From Berberis thunbergii (taxonomy: Eukaryota > Streptophyta > Magnoliopsida > Ranunculales > Berberidaceae): 64,000 nt of DNA. The DNA is taken from positions 248,001-312,000 of the forward strand of contig QNQO01008307.1 of NCBI GenBank assembly GCA_003290165.1. The letters are read 5' to 3'. Positions 57,242-64,000 of this stretch are shown here, piece by piece. Below the pieces are notes generated by a model that saw nothing but the letters and a program-made list of their open reading frames with translations, ran no database searches and was not told the DNA's origin. The translations under genes and the position numbers were made by a program. The stretch's first letter is position 1. Every line of letters begins with the position of its first letter.

Positions 57242-57503
57242 CTTGACAACCCAAATCAACAGCCAATTCGTCACCAACCACTCAAATCGCAGTGTAGAGA
57301 TCCTAGATAACAAGAGACATAATGAAACAAATCGAATGAGTCAGCAACACATTGAGCAAAAAAATGGGAAGAGTGGAAGAGAAGAAGAGAGAGTGGAACA
57401 AGGTGGACAAACCTGGAGAAAGGATGAAGTCGAGGTCGAAATTTTTTCTAATCATAGTGGGAAAACCAGGCACATTTTTTACAGTGTCCAAAAATAAAAC
57501 CAA
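57242..57503 (-). promoter_or_regulatory. Probable first (non-coding) exon of the TXNDC9-like gene
   Basis: A pyrimidine-rich leader on minus (ctctctcttcttctcttcca) ends at the donor at 57242. The transcription start is not determined. Confidence 0.4.
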
Positions 57504-57557
57504 ACAATTAAAAATAGGTTTTTGACGATTTTTTTTTTTTTAAATCATAAAATCAAA

Positions 57558-57978
57558 TAGGGCTTAATAAAAAAATGATCAAACCGATCTAAACCGAATA
57601 GATTTGTTCGGTTTAAATTCGGTTCGGATCGGTTTTAAAAAATTCAAAACCGAAGTAGTTGGTTCGGTTTTCGGTTTTTATGTGATTTTAACCGACCAAA
57701 CCGAACCGACCGAATATATATAATAAATAATATATTTTTATATATAAATAATACAATATATTTAAAATAGTCGGTCGGTTCAGTTTTATTTCGGTGTTAG
57801 TTTAATTTTAGTCGGTTCGGTTCGGTTACGGTTTGCATAAATTAGAATCGGTTCGGTTTCGGATCGATTTTGTTAATGGTCGGTTCGGTTTCGGTTTGAA
57901 AATTTTAAAATCGACCTAAGTCGGTTCGGTTCACAGTTTAGGTGAAAAACCGAATCGTCGGTTCGGTTTTCAGCCCTA
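57558..57978. mobile_element. hAT-type MITE (421 bp) made of ggttcggtt motifs, 8-bp TSD
   Basis: The target aaatcaaa is exactly repeated at 57550-57557 and 57979-57986. Ends are tagggct and agcccta. The interior is dominated by inverted runs of aaaccgaacc / ggttcggttt around an AT-rich centre. No coding. Confidence 0.82.
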
Positions 57979-57986
57979 AAATCAAA

Positions 57987-58454
57987 TGCACCTAACACCA
58001 AAAGATTTTGGAAAAAATGCGAAATATCAAAATTTTGACACTATCACAAGGCGTAGCTAAAATTCCATTCTATGAGTACTCGTTTTGAAAACCATTAGAG
58101 TGTAACTATCGTTATCTGACGGAACTATTAAGTCCACATCATTGATCAGTCAAAAATAATTTTCAAACCCTTTGGCCCTTACCTTAGGTTAAATTAAGGA
58201 ATGTGATTTTGGCCCAAAATCACAAAATAATTTTACGTCGAACCTTCTCCTCCTCTGTACGACGCACTTCTTTTATGCTCACTCGTGACGATCTCCTTCA
58301 TCCTTGCGACGAATACGTATGAAGGCGAAGACGCACGACTGCTCCCTACAACCTACGATTGCTCCAACGAAGGCCACTCCACCTACTCGAAGAGATCCCT
58401 ACGATTGCTCACTGCAACTGTAATTGCATTGGTGATTTTTTTATTTTATAACTA
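57987..58454. other. Intergenic, no gene recognised
   Basis: A moderately GC-rich block at 58240-58440 (repeated gacgca and ctacgattgctc) has no clear frame or family. Confidence 0.4.
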
Positions 58455-58573
58455 CTAATGAACTAAAAAAACCTACGAAATTTCAGCATAGAGAGTCACA
58501 ACTTGCAAGACCAACTTTCACTGTATAAATGACATACGACACGCAAACTCAACTTCACAATTGAGAATAACTG
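58455..58573 (-). pseudogene. Decayed duplicate of a TXNDC9 exon/intron junction
   Basis: Aligns to 52895-53030, the 3' end of the second TXNDC9 exon and adjoining intron, on the same strand. One frame still reads VVCHLYSESWSCK against VVCHFYRENWPCK. The splice donor aag|gtatga has become aagttgtga, so it could not splice. Confidence 0.72.
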
Positions 58574-59390
58574 TTAATGTCCCCACACTGTCACAAAAAA
58601 TCACTTCAAACAACAAAATTAAGACCAATTCAAACAAAATTCATAAATTTACCATTTTGTTGGTCAATATTTACTTTTTGCATGGAGGACTCGAGTGAAT
58701 TTAAAGTTTTTGTCTAATAGGCCTTAGTGAAGCTTGAGCGTAAATTTGAAGTTTGTCTAACTACCAAATGAAACTTTTTGTCTCAATGAAATGCCTAGAG
58801 TACCCTAATGATTTGTTATTTTCCAACTTTCTTTCCAATTTAATTTACCTTGCTCAATTTACTACAATTAAAATAAATAAATAAATAAATAAAACTCGCA
58901 AGGCCAGTGAATATCTCAATTATTATCACCTCTAAGTCAAGCGACTTTATATCAATGTGCTTCCTTTTCCCACCTTAAATCAGAATATTTAATATTTTTT
59001 ATTGTAAATTTGATGAGCTCAAAGAAATTAAAATCATTGAGATATTAAAGTTATAAAATACTACATGAATGATCCACGCAATTAAAAAAAATGAATGTGC
59101 AAGCACGCGCAACTGGCGCTCGAATACTAGTACCAATAAGAATACGTTCTTATGACATTAAAAAGGGATTTGGAAAATGGGTTAATACCCCTAAATTAAT
59201 TTCTCCAAATCTTCAAAACCCAATTGATTTCCTCATAAACCTAAGGGATTAAATGGTATAGGGGGTTAAAGCCCTCAATCAATTTTCCAATTCAAAACTT
59301 ACAAAATTCCCAGAACTCCCTAAATCGGATTGCACAAAATAATAGTAATAATAATACTAGAAGATAACAGAAAAAAGTGTGGTGGTTGTG

Positions 59391-60138
59391 TGTTGGAATA
59401 TTAGCCCACTTCAGTTATCCATGGGATTAAATTGCTCATCTCTTATCCACGAAAGTACCATGTGAGTTTACGGTGTAGTTATACTATAGGTACTCACCAA
59501 TGTATTTACTTTATCCACGGTAGTACGATGTGAGTTTACGGTGTAGTTGCACTATTGGTACACACTAATGTAAATTGGTATTCTCGCATCACTGCTATCA
59601 ATTTCGCTTGATATATGATTAGATTGCCCTATTTAAAATTTGAGCTTTTAGAGATGTTGGCAATTTATCGTGGTATCAGAGTATTGGTCATCGGAGATCA
59701 TGTGTTCAAATCTCATCCAAGTCAATCATTGCAAAAAATTTAGTATTTTCCTCGTGTTTGCGCCGAAGAAGAGTATTGGAAAATTGGCTCACTCCAGTAA
59801 TCCATAGGCCTAAATTGTCCATCTATTTATCCATGATATTACCGTCTTGGTGGTGTGTTAGAATATTAGCCCACTCCAATTATACATGGGCCTACATTTT
59901 CTATAAATCTATCCACGAGAATACCATGTGAGTTTACGGTGTAGTTGTATTATAGGTACATATCGATGTATGCTAGTTTGTCAACGATAGTAACACGTGA
60001 GTCTATGTTGTAGTTGTACTATTGGTACCCACTGATGTATGTTAGTAGTCTCATGCCTCCAATAACACTTCTACTTGATTTATGATTTTATACGCCCTTT
60101 CCACAAGTTTGAGCTTTTAGATGCTTGACAATTTATCA
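59391..60138 (+). mobile_element. TRIM-like LTR element (two ~280-bp LTRs, 185-bp interior)
   Basis: LTRs at 59391-59670 and 59856-60138 both start TGTTNGAATATTAGCCCAC and end caatttatc[g/a]. The interior begins directly with tggtatcagag, an initiator-Met tRNA primer-binding site. It ends in another partial LTR-like stretch (~59780-59850). No protein. LTRs are rather diverged, so it is old; no clean 5-bp TSD. A fragment of the same LTR is near 60540-60600. Confidence 0.7.
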
Positions 60139-61344
60139 TGGAGGTTTGGTCAAGGGGGAGGATGAGGGGTTGGTCAGTTTACTGGGTTGCAAATAAGACA
60201 GGGAAGCGAAGAGGGAGATTGGGTGTGGACATACTTGACTGTTCTTCTTTGCCTATTGGTAAATTGAAGGTGAAGAGAAGGGCGCCGATTTCAGCAAGAG
60301 ATTCAAAAGGGAGAAATTGATTCAAAGAACTTCACCTATGGACTTTGCGAAACCCTTGCGAGATTTCCAAAAAGATATTTGAATAAACTGTGTGGAAAAA
60401 AAGATAAGAGAGTAAGAAGAAAGCGTCCCTAGAGTTCTCATAGATGATTATTGGTTGAGTGTGCCGAGTGAAGAACTTTGAGTCGGAAAGATGAATAATA
60501 TGTAAAGGCTTTAAATGTCACTTAAATTAGATTAGAGACTAAGATGAATGATGTGTACTATTGGTACACACCGATGTGTGAGTTTACAATATAGTTGTAC
60601 TATATGTATAAATAGTAAAACACTACTATGATTTACAATATAAATATCTAAACCATATAGATGTTGTAAAATGATTAAAAATAAATACTAAATGACAATA
60701 AGACCATTCAATGTTTGGTTGAATGGTAAGACCTATGCTCCTTTTAATCAGTGTTCGATATGTTACATCTTCATTCACTTTTAATTATTTTTACCTCCGT
60801 AACACATGGAACTTGTTACACCTTCATTAAAAAAGTTTTTTAACATCCATAACACAAGGAAATGGTAGGACTCTATCAGATATAGTGTATATTTATAAAT
60901 TAATTTGGGGAGTTTATAAATAAACTCCCAACTCACAATTTTAATTTGTATTTAGAAAAACATGTTCAACATATTTTTTTGAAAACATTTACTTTTTACC
61001 ATGACTATTTTACCCTTAAATATTTGGAGGTGAAGGAGGTGGTGACCCGCGGGCACGAACCCAATTCCATAAGGGAGTAGGGTGACCAGAATCAAGACTT
61101 CCCCAATTTAATCAAGGCAAAAACAGAATTATGAAAATTTTACAAGATAGAGTCAAAGTCAACGGTTTAAAATCTAAACAAATTGTTTAAAGAAGCATTT
61201 TTATGTATAATTTGTTTTAAATAAAGTTAAGGTAAAAAAATTAAGGCGAAGCAAGATTTTTTTTCAAAAAAACATTGAATCGTGCATCACACATATTAAC
61301 CGGGTTTGATTGGTTACACCAACATTTATTATTTATTTAGTATT

Positions 61345-61346
<2 letters not shown>
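60139..61346. other. Intergenic, no gene recognised
   Basis: The frame at 60138-60320 matches no family. Divergent copies of the segment duplicated at 61388 and 63536 occur near 60825-60905 (gttttttaacatccataaca). Confidence 0.45.

Positions 61347-61386
<40 letters not shown>
61347..61386. repeat. (ATT)n microsatellite
   Basis: About 13 uninterrupted trinucleotide units immediately before the direct duplication at 61388. Confidence 0.9.
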
Positions 61387-61387
<1 letters not shown>

Positions 61388-61388
<1 letters not shown>

Positions 61389-61860
61389 TAATTAAATTTT
61401 TAACATCAATAACCCTATGGAAATGGTAGTAGGACTTTGTTAAATATAGTGCACTTATAAATGAAATTATTATAATTTAATACTAATACTATTTTATCAC
61501 AATTAAAACTAATTAACAGCCCAAGTTAGGTCAAATTCATGAGTCCTTGTATAGTACCTGATTTTTGTGCCTGGCTTATGCTTGGATGGTGTCATGCACC
61601 TGTTTTGCTAATGTAACACTTAATATCTATTTTGCCAAACCCACCATCGATCCCATCCATCAAAACTACTTCTCATCGATGGCCAAACCCATCATCCCAT
61701 CCATCAAAACAAATTTTAAATCTCATCATCCCATCCCTGTTTGGAGGCATGTTTAGGAGGTCCTCGCTCCAAACAAATTTTAAATGTCACGTCAGCAAAA
61801 AAACAGGTGCATAACACCATCTAGACATAAACCAGGCATTGTAGAATTTTTGCAAATTTC
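61388..61860. repeat. Direct duplication, left copy, containing a MITE
   Basis: About 95% identical to 63536-64000. Within it, 61572-61842 is a MITE-like foldback: tgcctggcttatgcttgg with gatggtgtcatgcacctgtt near the left end is inverted at the right end (aacaggtgcataacaccatc ... aaaccaggca). Confidence 0.8.
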
Positions 61861-62136
61861 TGGTTCCCCCCTCCATTATATGCAAATTATAGATCTCGAT
61901 TGAATTAATTAATTGAAAAATAAACAATAATCATATTCCTCCCCCCCCCCCCACTCCATTTTATCGTAATTAGTGTACGTAAACAGAAAAAGTTGAAATT
62001 TATGACATTATGGTTTGTGCTCAAATATCTCCCCACCTAGAACGCATTTGTTTACATCTCTTAACTAAACATTGTGTCTGAATTTCAAAAATATATGCTA
62101 TTAATGTATTATCATTATGTTTGGTTGCATGTCTAA

Positions 62137-63328
62137 GGTGGGGGTATTCAATTCAGGATTTGAATGGACTATGAAGAATTTTAAATCTCATGGATTTTAA
62201 AATGTTTCAAATGTTTTTACAAAATCCATTGGATTTTGATGAGTTTTAAATTATTGGATTTTGTAGATTTTATAAAAGTTTGTTATGGATTCTTATAAAT
62301 TCAATGAATTTTTATAAATGTGTTATTAGTCATATGAAACAATAAAAAAATATCACCTACATTGTTATTCATGTCAATACAAATCATAAAGCATATCTCA
62401 AAACATCAATTAACAATTGTTTGTATGTTACGAAAATTTTATTTAAAAAAAATCAAATACATTGAAGATGGTCCAAAAGTAATACAAATAACTATTTTAC
62501 TTCAAATTGTTATTCCCGCCACCGCCACCTCTCGTCCCTTCTTCTAATTCATCTTCTTCTTTTTCAATCACCACTGCTACCTCTCATCCTCCTCATCCAT
62601 TTTTTTTCTTCTTTTTCTTATTCTCCATCAATCACCACCTCCAGCTCTCATCCTACCTCCACCCATTTTCATATTCTCATTCTCAACCTCCTCCCCCTCA
62701 CCTTTTATTCTTTTCTTCCTCCTCCGCTTTTTTTTTTTTTCTCTCTTTGTTTTTTTCTTTTTCTCCTATCTTTTTTTTCTTCTTTTTTTTTGCCCTCGCG
62801 AAGGTTTTGGCAAGTGGGGAACCTCTGCACGAGCGAAGAAGAAAAAAATGGGAAAAGAAAACGAGAGGAGAAAAAATTGAAAAAGAAGAAAAACAAAAGA
62901 GAAAAGTAGAAGAAGAAGAAATCAGAAAAAAAAATAAAAATAAATGAAGAGATGACAAGAAAGAGAAAAAATAAGAGGAAGATAATGAGAAGAAAAGGAA
63001 GAATAATAACAAAAAAGAACAACAAAAACAAAAAAGAAAAAGAAGTGCGGGTAGTGGTGCAACCAGCGGTGGTGTGGATGAAAGTTGTGGGGCGAGGTGG
63101 TGATGCTCTTGTGAAGAGAAAAAATAAGGGAAGGTGGTGGTGTCTTTGAGCAGATCACAAAAAAATGGGATGGTGACGTCCTTTAACGGCCAATACAAAT
63201 CCGTTGAAATGTGAGGAGGGGAATGTTGTAATAACTCTTGTTATATATACTTTTCACTCACAAATCCTTTAAAATCCACAACTTTAACCAACACAATCTA
63301 TTAAAATTCGTAATTGAATATCATCCCC
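62137..63328. mobile_element. Non-coding TIR element (1.2 kb) with candidate TAA TSD
   Basis: Left end ggtgggggtattcaattcag and the reverse of the right end (ggggatgatattcaattacg) are similar. Both are flanked by TAA (62134-62136 and 63329-63331), fitting a PIF/Harbinger-type insertion. The interior has no real gene, only the pyrimidine/purine block at 62510-63050. Confidence 0.6.
62510..63050. repeat. Pyrimidine tract switching to purine tract
   Basis: Plus strand is ~90% C/T from about 62510 to 62800 and ~90% A/G from about 62840 to 63050. The short mixed centre is ccctcgcgaaggttttggca plus 30 bases. The long low-complexity frames across it (poly Ser/Phe, then poly Lys/Glu) are compositional artefacts. 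Confidence 0.85.
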
Positions 63329-63535
63329 TAAGTAGGTCATACATTGGGTCTGATTTACTCTCCCACCCCAGATACTGCCAGCAGCAATGCTAATTATGAA
63401 CATGTGATTCTATCTGCCACAAGCCTACCGCTCAGATAGTCAGATGGTGCCTAACTGGCTAGAGATTTACCTCCAGCTTTAAGTAAAACAACCCTATTGC
63501 GCGAAAAAAAAAAAAAAACTAATTGTTTTAATAAA

Positions 63536-64000
63536 AATTTTTTAACATCAATAACCCTATGGAAATGGTAGTAGGACTTTGTTAAATATAGTGCACTTAT
63601 AAATGAAATTATTATAATTTAATACTAATACTATTTTATCACAATTAAAACTAATTAACAGCCCAAGTTAGGCAAATTCTTGAGTCCTTCTATAGTACCT
63701 GATCTTTTGTGCCTGGCTTATGCTTGGATGGTGTCATGCACCTGTTTTGCTAATGTAACATTTAATATCTATTTTGCCAAACCCACCATCTCATCCATCA
63801 AAACTACTTCTCATTGATGTCCAAACCCATCATCCCATCCATCAAAACAAATTTTAAATCTCATCATTCCATCCCTGTTTGGAGGCATGTTTAGGAGGTC
63901 CTCTCTCCAAACAAATTTTAAATGTCATGTCAGCAAAAAACAGGTGCATAACACCATCTAGACATAAACCAGGCATTGTAGAATTTTTGCAAATTTCTAG
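63536..64000. repeat. Direct duplication, right copy, running off the window
   Basis: Second copy of 61388-61860, including the foldback MITE (63708-63981). Preceded by an A15 run at about 63506-63520. Confidence 0.8.

Noticed and set aside
57600..57970. Possible telomere-like or satellite array (ggttcggtt)
   Set aside because: Not the plant telomere unit. It is an inverted, TSD-bounded hAT MITE.
59671..59690. tRNA-like match tggtatcagag
   Set aside because: Position directly after an LTR end shows it is a primer-binding site; no cloverleaf.
60138..60320. 60-residue basic frame after the TRIM-like element
   Set aside because: No family match and it begins inside the LTR end; chance frame more likely.
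62507..63198. Several long overlapping frames on both strands (100-166 residues)
   Set aside because: They are homopolymer-rich Phe/Ser or Lys/Glu products of the pyrimidine/purine tracts and have no gene signals.
1..64000. CRISPR arrays, rRNA or bacterial-type operons
   Set aside because: No regularly spaced repeats of that kind and no prokaryotic features; the window is plant nuclear DNA.

Overview
The window is nuclear DNA of a flowering plant, most likely a eudicot. It is AT-rich, its genes have many short GT-AG introns, and it carries plant-type transposons: a CACTA element, LINEs encoding DUF4283, TRIMs, Ty3-gypsy LTR pieces, and hAT-, Mutator- and Harbinger-like MITEs. I could not place the genus. 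Four loci look functional: two near-identical ERF/AP2 transcription-factor genes (minus strand, 7437-8336 and 29783-30694), a 21-exon plasma-membrane H+-ATPase gene (plus, coding 42972-48676), and a TXNDC9-type phosducin/thioredoxin-fold gene (minus, coding 49436-53335).

Layout, left part (1-34680). A segmental duplication has been copied several times. The basic unit is spacer, LINE remnant, a conserved AT-rich module, an ERF gene with its promoter, and a 170-bp MITE. Copy A spans 1-8945. Copy B starts near 8946 and is interrupted by a 7.7-kb, one-ended CACTA element (9826-17542). An inverted relic lies at 22886-24883 and keeps the promoter and only the first ~26 codons of a third ERF gene. 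Copy C (26930-32630) carries the second intact ERF gene. Copy D (33530-34680) has lost its ERF. Because the copies differ in insertions, they serve as empty sites for one another, which allowed several small transposons to be bounded exactly. These include two 190-bp foldback elements in the promoter of the second ERF gene that are absent from the inverted relic promoter and not seen upstream of the first gene.

Middle part (34950-42470). Decayed LINE sequence is interrupted at 35811-38210 by a compact LINE derivative that has only ORF1 (DUF4283 plus zinc knuckle), a poly(A) tail and a perfect 12-bp target-site duplication. It is a plant analogue of a 'half-LINE'. A decayed relative lies at 25001-26510. 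The rest is gene-free AT-rich DNA with an hAT MITE.

Right part (42470-64000). The H+-ATPase and TXNDC9-like genes are convergent. The second has a 3.1-kb coding intron containing a LINE scrap and a 3.9-kb intron in its 5' UTR. Beyond it are an hAT MITE, a decayed duplicate of a TXNDC9 exon end, a TRIM-like LTR element, a TIR element with an abrupt pyrimidine-to-purine strand switch, and a direct duplication running off the window edge.

No bacterial-type operon, CRISPR array, rRNA or convincing tRNA gene was seen. The best candidates for something undescribed are the ORF1-only LINE family, the foldback elements in one ERF promoter, and a chimeric locus where a gypsy LTR promoter sits in front of an ATX3/4/5-like PWWP gene fragment (4350-5115).
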